From Euonymus europaeus (taxonomy: Eukaryota > Streptophyta > Magnoliopsida > Celastrales > Celastraceae): a DNA stretch of 64,000 bases. The position numbers were made by a program, and so were the translations under genes. This document shows positions 53,816 through 64,000 of this stretch, piece by piece. Under the pieces are notes generated by a model. That model was given only the letters and a program-made list of their open reading frames with translations, ran no database searches and was not told the DNA's origin. The stretch spans positions 16,515,001-16,579,000 of the forward strand of contig OY756971.1 of NCBI GenBank assembly GCA_963580455.1, in the 5' to 3' direction. The number at the start of each line of letters is the position of its first letter. The first letter of the stretch is position 1.

Positions 53816-56022
53816 CTAGCTCAAATTTTCAACATTAGCATCCATGTCCAGATCTTCTTCATCACCATTAGCATCATCTCCATCACTCACATCACCACCC
53901 AAGTCTGTATCATCAACACCAACATCTTCATTTCCAACATCATGTTCAATACAATTAGTTTCAATTCCAACATTTTCAACAACTTGGACAACATTGATAA
54001 GATTTTCTTCATCAATAATCAGATTTGTTATTTCATCTTCATTACAAGGATGTTCCTCCTTAATTATCCATTCAGTATCAAAATATATTTCTTCAAAACT
54101 AGGCAACTCAACACTTATAAACTTTTTATTCTTCAACTAAGAGTTGCACATCACAAACACCAAGTCATTCATCTTCCCTTGATGAAGGCGATTCATTTTC
54201 TTCATATGAACCTAAGATGAAATTAATTGTTAATTAATAAGTGTTAAAGTTTACATTAAAATATTGAATAATTTTTCCAAAAGCCTTACCGTTTCAAATG
54301 CACTCCAATTACACTCACACCTGGATGAACTACAAGTCAAGAATAGTATTTGAATTGCAAATCTTTGAAGCCTTGAAACATCATCTCCAAAAGTGTTCCA
54401 CCAATCAGCAAGATATTTCTTATTCAATAATGCCCTAGCATCATTACTAGCGAATATACCTTGAGCATGATGGAATGTATCAAGCTATGCTATTGTAGAA
54501 TATCTTTCATCCATATCTTTCACAAATTTATCCAAGCACTGAAACAAGCCTTTTATAACCCGTGGATCATTATTGTTGAAGCTCAACTGATAATGAATTT
54601 AGGGATTCAAATAATGAGCTGTATCATGTAATAACATGTGAAGTTGTCTATTCCACTTATCATCAATAATTTTCCACAAAGGATTATAACTATAACAAAA
54701 AGAAAGAACTTAGTTAATGAAATCAATATATTTTTTATAATCGAAAATAATTTATAAATTAGTTACCCTTTTGACACATTCTTGAAATTATCTTGAATTT
54801 TCTCCTTTGCACAATCCATCTCCTCATATAAAAGTTGGATAGTTGGCTCGACATCAGAATCAACCAAACAATGCACTTTAAATCAAAGGTAATGTAGTCT
54901 TACATGTAACAATATTTATCCAAAATCTACTTTTGAGAACAAGCTTTTCAATCAATTTTCCTTCCTTAATACGTACAAACTTGCTTTCCTTCCACTTTGA
55001 AGATGAAAACATAGTTATTAATGAACTCTTAAGTTTGCTAAGACATCCTAATGTCAAATATGTCGTAGCAAATCTAGTGACAACATGCATCATCAAATCC
55101 CTCCTCTCAATAAATTGTTTCAACATATGAATAAGCAACGTTCTAGAATATATTTAAGTTGTGATCTTCCTCCCTCTGTGGATTGTTTCACAATGGACCT
55201 TCAATTTCTTCTTAGAATTCTCCAACCTCAAATCAGTGCAATGTGCTGCATATGGTGTCGAATACAAATGATTCCTCTTAGCCTCCAACAATGCCTTTGT
55301 TGCCTTATAAGCTGCATCATTTTCAGTAATAATTTGCACAACATTTTTTCCCCAACCTTCTCAACAATATCATCTAACATCTCAAAAAAAATAAGTAGTT
55401 TTTGAGTAATAAGATTTGTCTATAGACTCCAAAAAAAATACCTTTAGGACTATTCACCAAGAAATTGCATATGGATCTTTTCTTTGTATTTTTCCAAGCA
55501 TCAAATATTATACTACATTTGACGCTTCTCCATCCCAATTTATGAAGCTCAATGTACTCTTGCATATCCTTCATTTCTTCATTCAGAAAAGTCTCCTTAA
55601 TTTTATGGTAAAAAGGAGCCTTAAGACCATTTCCATGCCTAGCTTTCTCCTCACACATCGATGTAAACTTTGAATTCCTTACAATGTTGAAAGGAATTCC
55701 ACTTGTGTAAAATCATTTTCCAATTTTTCTGCATGCACTTCTTCTCAAATCTTTCTTGAATAACTCATTCATGATAGATTGTATTTTCCCCTTAGACACA
55801 GTTGATGGTCCAATTTGTGATTAAGATTGAGTTTCACTAACTACACTCACAACAACCTATTCTTTTTCTCCTTTGCTTCAATACCTTGAGAAAAAATGTC
55901 CAACATTTTCTTTCTAACATCATCAGGAATGCTTAGACAAGGCCCAACATTATCATTTGTTCAAGTAAGGTGATGCTTCAAATGATATATTCCTCCACTA
56001 CATATCTTAGCACAAGGAGTAA
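53816..56022 (-). pseudogene. hAT transposase remnant (BED finger, DUF659)
   Basis: On the minus strand, starting near 56,020, a BED-type zinc-finger end (CAKICSGGIYHLKHHLT) and NDNVGPCLSIPDDVRKKML come first. DUF659 follows: GLKAPFYHKIKETFLNEE near 55,620, then GWRSVKCSIIFDAWKN and SICNFLVNSPKGIFF. ENDAAYKATKALLEAK and TPYAAHCTDLRLEN are near 55,300, then VTRFATTYLTLGCLSKLKSS near 55,080. An acidic tail is near 53,850. Stops and frameshifts separate the pieces. The family moves by cut-and-paste with 8-bp target duplications; terminal repeats were not identified. Confidence 0.8.
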
Positions 56023-56206
56023 CAGAGGTGGAGAGTACATCTCAAACAGTTTTGAAGTTTTTTGCTCTAAAAAAGGCATATGGAAGAAACTCACTCGGGT
56101 TATAGTCCTCAGCATAATGGAGTAGCTGAGAGGAAGAATCGCACTATCATGGAAAGAGCAAGCTAGGGCCATGCTGAATGAGGAGCACTTGCCAAAAGCT
56201 TTTTGA
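56023..56206 (+). pseudogene. Copia integrase fragment
   Basis: Plus-strand pieces GGEYISNSFEVFCSKKGI and, after a frameshift, HNGVAERKNRTIMERARAML then NEEHLPKAF. These are the conserved end of the Copia integrase core. The piece is cut at 56,207 by the CACTA terminus. Confidence 0.75.
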
Positions 56207-57340
56207 CACTACAAGAAAATATTAAATTACCAATGAAAATTTTTGTCGATAAAACTTGTATTCTGTCAATAATTATAATTACCGAAGAAAATATTCCCTT
56301 AGCAATTTGCTCATCGATAATTATATACCGATGAAAAATGCAGTCTGTCGATAATTTGCCGACGAAAGTATCTACCCTTTCAGTTGACAAATTCATCGGC
56401 TTTGAAGACAATTTTGAGATGTAATTCTTTTTTATGTAATCCATCGATAATATTATTTAAAATAAATATTTTTATTTAATTTCCGTTAGTAATATTATGT
56501 AATAAATATTTTAATTTAATTTTCTTCAGTAATGTTATTTCAAATTATTATTTTTAAATTTAATTTCCATCAATAATCTGTCGATAATGTTAAATAAAAT
56601 AAATATTTTATAATTTAATTTTCTTCGATAAATCCATCGATAATATTAAATCAATTTAATAAATTTCATTTATTATTCCGTCGGTATAATTTTTTTTACA
56701 CATCTTTAAAACCTAAAAATATGTAATATTGACCTAATAACACATTCATTAAAAATAAAAATTCATTAAAAAAACTCTTTTGGTGAGTAAAATTTACGCA
56801 ATCCAAAATAGTTATTAAAATGCAACAAAAAAAAAATGTACCTAAACGTATAAGACATAAATGTACACACATAAAAGAAAAAAGACGAACATTATAAAAA
56901 ATCTAATCCTATCCATTTGGAGATGACTGTGGATGAGGGAAGATCTGACCCGACTGAAAGAGAGTTGTGGCTATCTGCTGCTCTATACGCTCCTACAACT
57001 GGACAAGACGATCCTCCATCTCCTCTCCCATCTCCTCATGCATATGCTGGTGAACCTGATCTAAAATTTGATCCTAAATTATCTCCTCCAGGTGGCTATC
57101 TATAGCAAGAGAATGTGTCGTCAATGTTATGGCCCCCGAATGTCCATAATATGCTGAGGCTTGTGAACCTACACCATAGACTCTCCTTCTCTTCTCTCCG
57201 CCCACGGCCTCATAATAAAGAGCTCTCTCGTCGACTAGGAGTGGATCAACGACCCCGGCTCTGGCTGGGACTGTGTGAGGCGCAAAGACTCTATAGTCTC
57301 CTACGGTATAAGAAAAATAACATAAAAAGGACACTTAAAA
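56207..57340 (-). mobile_element. CACTA (En/Spm) element fragment
   Basis: It begins with the terminal motif CACTACAAGAAAA at 56,207. This is followed by subterminal repeats of the kind ACCGATGAAAA, TCATCGATAAT and TCGATAAT on both strands across about 450 bases, the usual architecture of CACTA ends. At 57,334-56,895 on the minus strand is a piece resembling the C-terminal part of Ptta/En/Spm proteins (KRRRVYGVGSQASAYYGHSG) followed by a Glu/Gln-rich coiled-coil-like tail. The opposite terminus was not found, so the element is truncated or extends into unrecognised DNA. Confidence 0.7.
56895..57334 (-). pseudogene. Ptta/En/Spm-type C-terminal coding fragment
   Basis: The open minus-strand frame includes RVYGVGSQASAYYGHSG, a phrase seen near the end of plant En/Spm accessory or transposase proteins, then a low-complexity segment with EEMGEEMEDRLVQLEERIEQ. 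The N-terminal catalytic part is missing. The orientation agrees with the CACTA terminus at 56,207 being the 3' end. Confidence 0.55.
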
Positions 57341-58860
57341 TACAATAATTAGAATCATAAAATTTAAGAAAATTTCGACAATCTCCCTCTATTTTTGATA
57401 AATTCAACCTGTAAACATTTTCAAAAGCACTTCAAATATTCATATAAAATCATTCTCCAACATCTAGCAGTACACCAAAAATACAATCATTTATCCAGCA
57501 AACTAGTATTCTCACATCATCCAGCAAATTCCTTGCAAGGATATAAAACCAACTTTAATAAGAAACAAAAAAAATAGCACATATGAGAAGCTAACTAGCT
57601 AGTCCAGCTCATGTTTAGTGAGAAACTTTAGACAACAAACTTAGATGCATTTGTTGGGACCTCTCGTCGCAGTACATCTTCTGCTATGATGCAAGCTAAA
57701 GCTTAGTTCAGCTAAAATTTAATTCTTGTGTAATCAAAATTCAATTCCACATTAATCTCCATTGTTGTACCCTAAACCCTATTACTGAGTTAAAAAAAAG
57801 CCTTACATTTTATTCCTGAAAAGTCACTAAGTTTAATTAATATAAATAAATTATAACATATCTATAGATATACTAGCATCGTATCCACACGTTGTTGTTG
57901 GATATGGTTTTTTTGTCTCGATGTTTAATCAACAAGGTAGAAGATTGAGTTCAAATTATTCAGTGAGCTACATGCTAAAAGATTGAGTTCTACTCCTACA
58001 ATTGCATCAAGGATACCCATGAAAAATCTAGGCAAACACAATAGCGGGGAGAATTGTGTTCTGAAATTGCTAAGCCAATCTCCTTTTTAAAATTTTTACA
58101 ATTAATTATCAAATATCAAGTAACACACAAATTTGGCCTCTAATGATTATCCTAAGCAAATTTCAATCAAGTACAATATGTGATACAATATATAATGAAT
58201 AGCTAGTTAACAAACACACAAAAATCACAACACAATGTCAATAAACATAAATCTGCACACCACTTGGATAAAAGCTATTTAACCTAGCAATTATAGTTGA
58301 AATGTAGCAAAATTTTGTATGAAATAGCAAAACACCTTAATGAACACTATATCAAAAATTCATATGAAAATTAAAGGTTTAGATATATGAACAGTACACA
58401 AACATATTAGTGTTCAAATCAAATCTGTACCCCAACTGAATAAAAGCTATTTAATTTCAAGTCGGAATGTAATGAAATTTGGTATGAAAAATGAAAACAC
58501 CTTAGTGAACACTATGTCAAAAATTAAGATTAAAATTCAAAGTGTAGCTATATGAAATATGTATGGAAAAATTATTGTTCAAAAAAAAATTAACAATTAA
58601 AAGTGTATGTCCTAATGGTTTAGAGAAACCTCCTCTAATGCAATTAACAAACTCAAGCAAATGACCAACACACAAAATCAAGTAGAGCAAGTAAAATAAA
58701 GTGTTCAAGGATATATAATAGTTCGGAGAGTTCTTCCTCCTACGTCCACTACCTAAGCCTGCAAGCTTAGGATTTCCAAATCCACTAATGGATGATAGTT
58801 TTCCAAGTTCACCAACAACTTGTGGTTTTAGGGAAGCTAACCCCAAAATCTTACAACCAT
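57341..58860. other. AT-rich intergenic stretch
   Basis: No domain or intact frame recognised. The phrase TATTTAA with AAGCTATTTAA (58,274; 58,446) and flanking similarity (58,310-58,370 versus 58,460-58,530) indicates an imperfect duplication of about 170 bp spacing. Otherwise no structure. Confidence 0.35.
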
Positions 58861-58920
58861 GGTTTCAAGATAACCAAGAACTAGGGGTTTCAAGATAACC
58901 AAGAACTAGGGGTTTCAAGT
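58861..58920. repeat. 25-bp tandem repeat, about 2.4 units
   Basis: GGTTTCAAGATAACCAAGAA plus five more bases repeats at 58,861 and 58,886, and begins again at 58,911. The first two units are identical. Confidence 0.9.
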
Positions 58921-60410
58921 TGTCCGCAAACTTATCTACAACCATACAAGGTTTTGTCTAACAAAGAGACTTTACAAGTGTTTAGATACAAGGTTCTCTC
59001 AAGAGTAGCTCAAGTCTATTTTGGTTGAGGAACACTTAAGAACTAGAGGTGATGCTCACGGGTATATTAAAAATAAGCTCAAGATGTGGCAATCACTCTA
59101 TTACAAATTCACACAAAACTCTTAGGAAGATATAGATGAGATTAGGAGAAGCTTTGTTGAAACAACACTCAAGAAATGTTCTAATATGTATTAATCATTT
59201 TTTGAATAAGAATCAAGTCATTTGGAGATCGTATGAATAAGTTATGACTATTCAAGCGACATGTACACAATGTGATGTTTGAGTAGTTTTTGTAATCCGA
59301 AAATGAACGAGTTCAAATTCATCCAATTCATATTAAATATGATCAAAAATGATTTCAAATGTTATATAATGATGCTTAAATCAATCATCATGATCATTTC
59401 ATGCTTTATCCAAATTTATTCAAATATGAGTACAATCAAATAAGACATTAAATATTTTTTAAACAAAACAAAAATGTACGACCTATGGTCCAACAATCCA
59501 CCTATAAAACATAGATGGTACTTGATGCATAGTTCAGCGAGAAAAATCATGGTAATTTAAGGAAAAAAAGTGCAAGGAAAAAGTTTGAAAATAGCACAGA
59601 AATAGGATAATGGAAGGCGCTTATAGCAAAAGGAAGCACAAACACACGTACTTGAACATCACAAATACTCAACAATGCCATTAAAATCGACTAGATAATA
59701 GACACGACAAAAGGCTTATACACATATATGGTAGTAATATCTTGGGGAAATAATGAATTAATAACAGTGCAATTGAGAGTTTTCATACCTTCATGAAGAA
59801 AACTTTACATCAACAAAGGATAACTTTGAGCAGATATCACTACAAGCTGAAATGACACGCAACTGAAAAAAAATCCGATGATACCAAAAAAATTGTGAAA
59901 TATAGATTTGTGAACCAAAGCTGCAAAAATAATGGGCAAGGTAAATTTATAAAATTACCCATACATCTTTTTGTTAAGTCCTGTGTTATTTTCAACTAAG
60001 TGTGAAAGGCAAAAAGAAGGATAGTAGCAATAATTAAGCAAGACACCCAAAGAATCAAACACAGGGGTTTTAAAAGTTATTATGTAGAGGTACACTCACC
60101 CCCAGTGGGTCAAAACCTATAGATGAACAAAAAAAGGAGCTCGATATTCACCCAGGTGTCGCCTTGGGAAATTTGGATTATTGTTGGTTGTAAGAGTATA
60201 ACCTTACCTTAATCCAAGCCAAAACTTTAATCAAATTTCACTTTTATTTTTTTACATTTCCTAGCTACAATTATTTGTCAAAACTCAAAACTATATTAAA
60301 TCTATCTTAAAAGTAAAACCAAATTTAACTAACTCTAGAAGGGCCTTTAAGGCATATACATGATGGTGATGCAGGTCCGGGTATGTGTAGAGGAACAACA
60401 ACATGATGAG
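58921..60410. other. Intergenic stretch, nothing recognised
   Basis: AT-rich, with no conserved coding sequence on either strand that I can identify. It may include decayed LTR sequence (58,700-59,500) but no partner repeat lies in the window. Confidence 0.35.
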
Positions 60411-60439
60411 AGGCAGTGGCAGAGCCAGGATTCAGAATT

Positions 60440-60456
60440 GGGGGGGGGGGGGGGGG
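60440..60456 (+). repeat. Run of 17 G
   Basis: Homopolymer directly inside the hAT terminus. It may form G-quadruplex structures and its length is prone to sequencing error. Confidence 0.95.
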
Positions 60457-60619
60457 AGGGCTGGGTTCGGGGCAGCGCCCCGAAAAAAATGTTTGGAAGG
60501 AAAATTCCAAAAGCAGGAGAATTTGAAAATAAAAATTGCACTAATAGTAGCCAAATAATCTGCATTAAATCACATCAAGACCAGCATAATGAAATTTCTT
60601 CCCATGGCTACAAGGCAAC

Positions 60620-63006
60620 TCAACGATGTTTTAAAGCATAAAAGTCATCAATTAACGATTCTGTGCTAAAAGTTTCAGCAATATCTTTCTCAATGTAAAT
60701 CAGTAAAGAATTAGCAAGGAAATCATCATCCATCTTGTTACGAAGCCTCGTTTTAACAATCTTCATAGCAGAAAAGGCTCGTTCTGTGGTAGCGGTTGAA
60801 ACTGGCAGAGTCAAAACTAGACGTATCAATCTATCAATCAAGTGATAAATTCTTGACTTTCCTGTTTTCATCAATGTTTGACACAATGCTGAGGTGCTGG
60901 ATAAATCTTTGAAATCCGGATGGAGAGGCACATCAAGCTCATAATGTTGAAGCTGGTATCTGAGGTGAGCTTTTTCTTGCTCTGTAAAATCTTCAGGATA
61001 AAATTTATCAATAAGCTTGCAAATATCATGAATGTTAAAATGCTTGTATGAATCACTAGGATTTAAGCAACAACTGAGAACAAGAAGCTCCATTGTTTTC
61101 TCACCGAACCTGTTACCAATCTCTTGTGACACACTGTCAATCACAACATTAAATATGTCATAGTGATATCGATGCTCAAATGTAATAGAATTGACTTGAT
61201 TTTGAGTTCTAGATCGTCCTGAAGTATATCTAGCACACATATCAGGAAACTCAATCTCATATTTCTCACAAAATAATTTTACCTCTTCAAGAAAATGCTT
61301 TCAACCAACTTCCCTTAATTTCTGAAGGATTGCTTTTGTGGTTCTAACTAGATGTACGACATTTGGAATATCTTGATTCTGCAACTGTAATGCTATACAC
61401 AAATCATTCGTTGATCCCAATATCTCTCTCATCAATAGCAATATGAACACAAACTCCATAGACATCATCATACCATAAGCTGCATCGGCATCACCACGTT
61501 GAGAGGATGTAGATCCATCACTTATAACATTCAACAAGACCTTTAAAGTAGGGCCAAACAATTTTATTAAGCTTGTCATAGACTGAAAATGAGAGCTCCA
61601 TCTTGTATCTCCAGCTCGTTTCAAAGTACCAATTTGGTTAGCACCTTTTCCTGTTTCAAGTTCATCAATATCAATCAATTTTGCAATTTCATCTGCTTGG
61701 GCGGCATGCAATTCATCATTGCGTTTACAAGATGCTCCAACAATATTGATAACAAAAGTAACTTTGTGAAAAATTGATGCACTGGAATCACTGCTTTTGA
61801 AGATGCAACCAATACAAGTTGTAAGCGGTGAGCCATACAATGCACATAATAGGCATATGGACATTCATTGAGAATTAAAGCTTGTAAACCATTCCACTCA
61901 CCACGCATGTTGCTAGCACCATCATACCCCTGGCCACGAATATTCTACATATTGAGGTTGTGACAAGCAATAATAGCCGATATTTCTTTCTTCAAAGTCA
62001 AAGCAGAGGTGTCTTTCACATGAATTATATCAAAGAAACGCTCTTTCACAAAGCCATGTAAATCAACAAATCGCAAAATCAAAGCCATTTGCTCTCTTTT
62101 AGATTCATCTCGAGCCTCATCCACAATAGTACAAAATTTGGAATCGCCAACCTCTTCACGGATTGAACTTTGTACCCTTCTTGTCAATACTTGTAATATC
62201 TCCTTTTGAATATGATGTGAAGTATATTTAGCATTCTTCGGAGCATTTTCTAGGACAACCTCAAAAACTTTATCATTGTATGTAGATAAAAGCTTAAGCA
62301 ATTGAAGAAAATTACCTCGATTCGTTGAGTCTAGGCTTTCATCATGCCCTCTAAAAGCACATGCTTGAGATACTAAGTAGCAAAAGCAATCAATTGACGC
62401 CTTCAAACGTAATCGATTACAAATGATTTGTTTTGAAGATTGCTTCTCCATCACTTTGTCAATATGCTGAGATTGTTTCATCAAAGTGTTAGAATATCTG
62501 ACAGCATTATTATGAAATGAGCATGGATCTCTACCGATATAGCCTAAGAATGCACAATTGCTTCCGGCATTGACTTTCTTCCAACTTTGAAATCCTTCAA
62601 CAATAAATGCAGTAGCTCCTCCATGACGACCAACTGGCCTTTGACTAAAAAGATAGCATGATAGACAATATGCTCCATCATTTGAAGGAGAATATTCTAA
62701 CCAATCAAGCATATTGTACCAAGAAGCTTTGAAGCGCCGACCTTTGGCTCCTGATAATGGAAAATCACTGCAATGAGGTGGAGAAAATCTATATGGACCG
62801 ACTTTAAGATAAGCTCGTCTGATCTCATCTTGCTGATTAATTGGATATTCCCATATTTGACGACGGATGCCTGGCTCACGTTCTAGATGGGAAATGTCAA
62901 CTTCTTGTGTATCAATTCTCCGAATTTTAGAAGGTGGATGCACTGGCTCTTGATCGGGAATTGGAGTTTGATGTTGCTCAAGAGCTGGATTCTCAAGGTT
63001 AGGCAT
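60620..63006 (-). pseudogene. hAT transposase (TTF zinc finger, DUF4371, hAT dimerisation domain), three lesions
   Basis: From ATG at 63,006 the frame reads a TTF-type zinc-finger region: RRAYLKVGPYRFSP, FKASWYNMLDWLEYSPSNDG, AYCLSCYLF. DUF4371 follows (FCTIVDEARDESKREQMALI and FVDLHGFVKERFFDII), then the YDGASNMRGEW region and a C-terminal hAT dimer domain (LPVSTATTERAFSAMKIVKT). Lesions: TAG at 61,945-61,947, a one-base frameshift near 61,770 within a T run, and TGA at 61,301-61,303 replacing a probable Trp. Ignoring these, about 790 codons remain, normal for the family. The frame is open upstream of the Met (KPTTIEAFFKKVNG), so the true start may be in an earlier exon. Confidence 0.88.
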
Positions 63007-63110
63007 TGAAACAGATGTTCCAGGAGTTGAAACACCATTAACCTTTTTGAAAAATGCCTCTATAGTTGTTGGCTTTCCTATGACAATTGTAGCTAATACA
63101 ATCCAAAAAT

Positions 63111-63430
63111 TGAGGAAACCTGAAATAAATGAATGTAACCATTGTATAAATCATCGTCTTGATCCCAAATGACAAAATAGACATTAATTAAAAAACACAC
63201 AACATTGTCAAATATAGCATCTTATAATATGCAGCATGAGCAATTTTATCTATTTTAACATTCTGTAAGATAGCAATTTTAACATTTCGCTTCATCCCAC
63301 ACGAATCTAAAAGAATGTCAAATACACATTGCTATTCAAAAAATAATTCATGTCTATGCCATTGCCAACAATTTCTCAACCAAGATCACCGGATAAACCA
63401 TAAATCATACACAGTTTTTAACATTTACCT
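63111..63430. other. Stretch between the hAT gene and the possible exon
   Basis: AT-rich, with no recognised coding sequence. It could be hAT leader sequence or host intron. Confidence 0.35.
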
Positions 63431-63690
63431 AGAGGTAGAGAGATATGAATCAATAGGCACACCATTAACAGTTAGAGCACTGCTCTCCACACCAGAAAGC
63501 CTTTGCAACTCCTCGATTTGTCTCCTGATGGAAGCTGCGTATAGTTGCAATGACTCATCAAGTTTTGAATTGAGATCTAGGAGTGCAAGAACACATACCT
63601 AAATGCTTATATAATGTGTGTGGCCTTTGACAATATTCACCAGGTTCAGTGTATGGATTTTTGTCATTCAAAAACCACCCACGCAAAACC
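63431..63690 (-). other. Possible exon(s) of an unidentified minus-strand gene
   Basis: Two alternative readings look like real protein. Between an acceptor (TTCTTCAAG) at 63,691 and a strong donor (TTAG, then GTATGT) at 63,598, a 92-base exon would encode VLRGWFLNDKNPYTEPGEYC and a few more residues. Alternatively, a segment at 63,583-63,440 reads LNSKLDESLQLYAASIRRQI, a charged helical stretch, and ends at a donor-like TCTAG/GTAAAT. The gap between them is too short for an intron, so both cannot be spliced together as they stand. I do not recognise the family. Confidence 0.3.
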
Positions 63691-64000
63691 CTTGAAGAAA
63701 AATTCAGAATCAATGTTATACTATTTGTCTGTGTTCTTAATTCCCATTTTAAGGTGGTCCAAATAAGGGTTTCTTTTAACTTGCACTATTATAAATCAAA
63801 TATTGAGTGGCACAATATGTGCACGTACTTCCAAGCTCTTTGTATAGAGTACAACTAATTGTTGAACATTTAAACTGAAAGTTTGAAAGTTTCATAAAAA
63901 AGGGTGCATAAACAATAGTTGTAGAGACTTTAGACACTAACAACACAAAACTAAAATAAATAACACAAAATTCTAACCAGACTAGTATTATCAAAAGATT
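63691..64000. other. Right edge, nothing recognised
   Basis: AT-rich, with no conserved coding sequence. It may be intron of the gene suggested at 63,431-63,690. Confidence 0.3.

Larger units (their letters stand above)
60411..63110 (-). mobile_element. hAT transposon of the ZMYM1-like / TTF-zinc-finger type
   Basis: The left end has GCAGTGGCAGAGCCAGGATT followed by a 17-base G run, a terminus seen in plant hAT elements that carry TTF-type zinc-finger genes. The minus-strand transposase gene fills most of the interval. The right terminus (an inverted CCTGGCTCTGCCACTG) is not seen before 64,000, so the element is truncated or continues past the window. Confidence 0.65.

Overview
This window is nuclear DNA from a flowering plant, most likely a eudicot. 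The evidence is split genes with GT-AG introns and plant gene families (a DCD-domain protein, a BONZAI copine, a plant-type DHHC S-acyltransferase). It also carries a typical plant transposon load (Athila and Copia LTR elements, LINE, TRIM, MULE with a plant mobile domain, hAT, CACTA) in AT-rich intergenic DNA. I cannot name the species. Nothing looks bacterial, organellar or viral.

Left third (1-20,200): two host genes on the plus strand. A DCD-domain gene (coding 3,925-6,276, three coding exons) has a long leader region that holds a TRIM retrotransposon with a perfect target duplication. An intergenic stretch follows. It carries a decayed DNA transposon with long terminal inverted repeats and a plant-mobile-domain (MAIN-like) pseudogene. 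Next is a complete 16-exon BONZAI/copine gene (11,059-19,867, 589 codons before the stop) with one GC-AG intron. A long TA microsatellite lies just downstream.

Middle (20,850-42,616): a nested transposon stack. An old LINE is split by a Copia LTR retrotransposon (21,607-39,512). The Copia element is itself split, inside its reverse transcriptase, by an 11.8-kb Athila-type Gypsy element in the opposite orientation (25,562-37,330, exact TGTTT target duplication). The insertion order is therefore LINE, then Copia, then Athila. The Athila element keeps a 906-codon pol frame but has stops in gag, the gag-pol junction and the third ORF.

Right third (42,617-64,000): decayed Copia and Gypsy pieces, an 82-bp minisatellite, and a minus-strand DHHC S-acyltransferase gene (47,473-52,115). 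That gene lacks its N-terminal exon(s) here, has an apparent one-base frameshift and contains an intron with a perfect U12-type donor. Beyond it come Gypsy, hAT (DUF659), Copia and CACTA fragments, then a hAT gene of the ZMYM1-like/TTF-zinc-finger type broken by three lesions. An unidentified possible exon lies near 63.6 kb.

The three host genes are unrelated and show no operon-like organisation. The most unusual signals are: a sequence just after the Copia 5' LTR, where the primer site should be, that is complementary to the element's own U5; arrays of the palindrome CGCCTAGGCG in the Athila LTRs and again inside the element; and the U12-type intron in the DHHC gene. I found no clearly new biological system.
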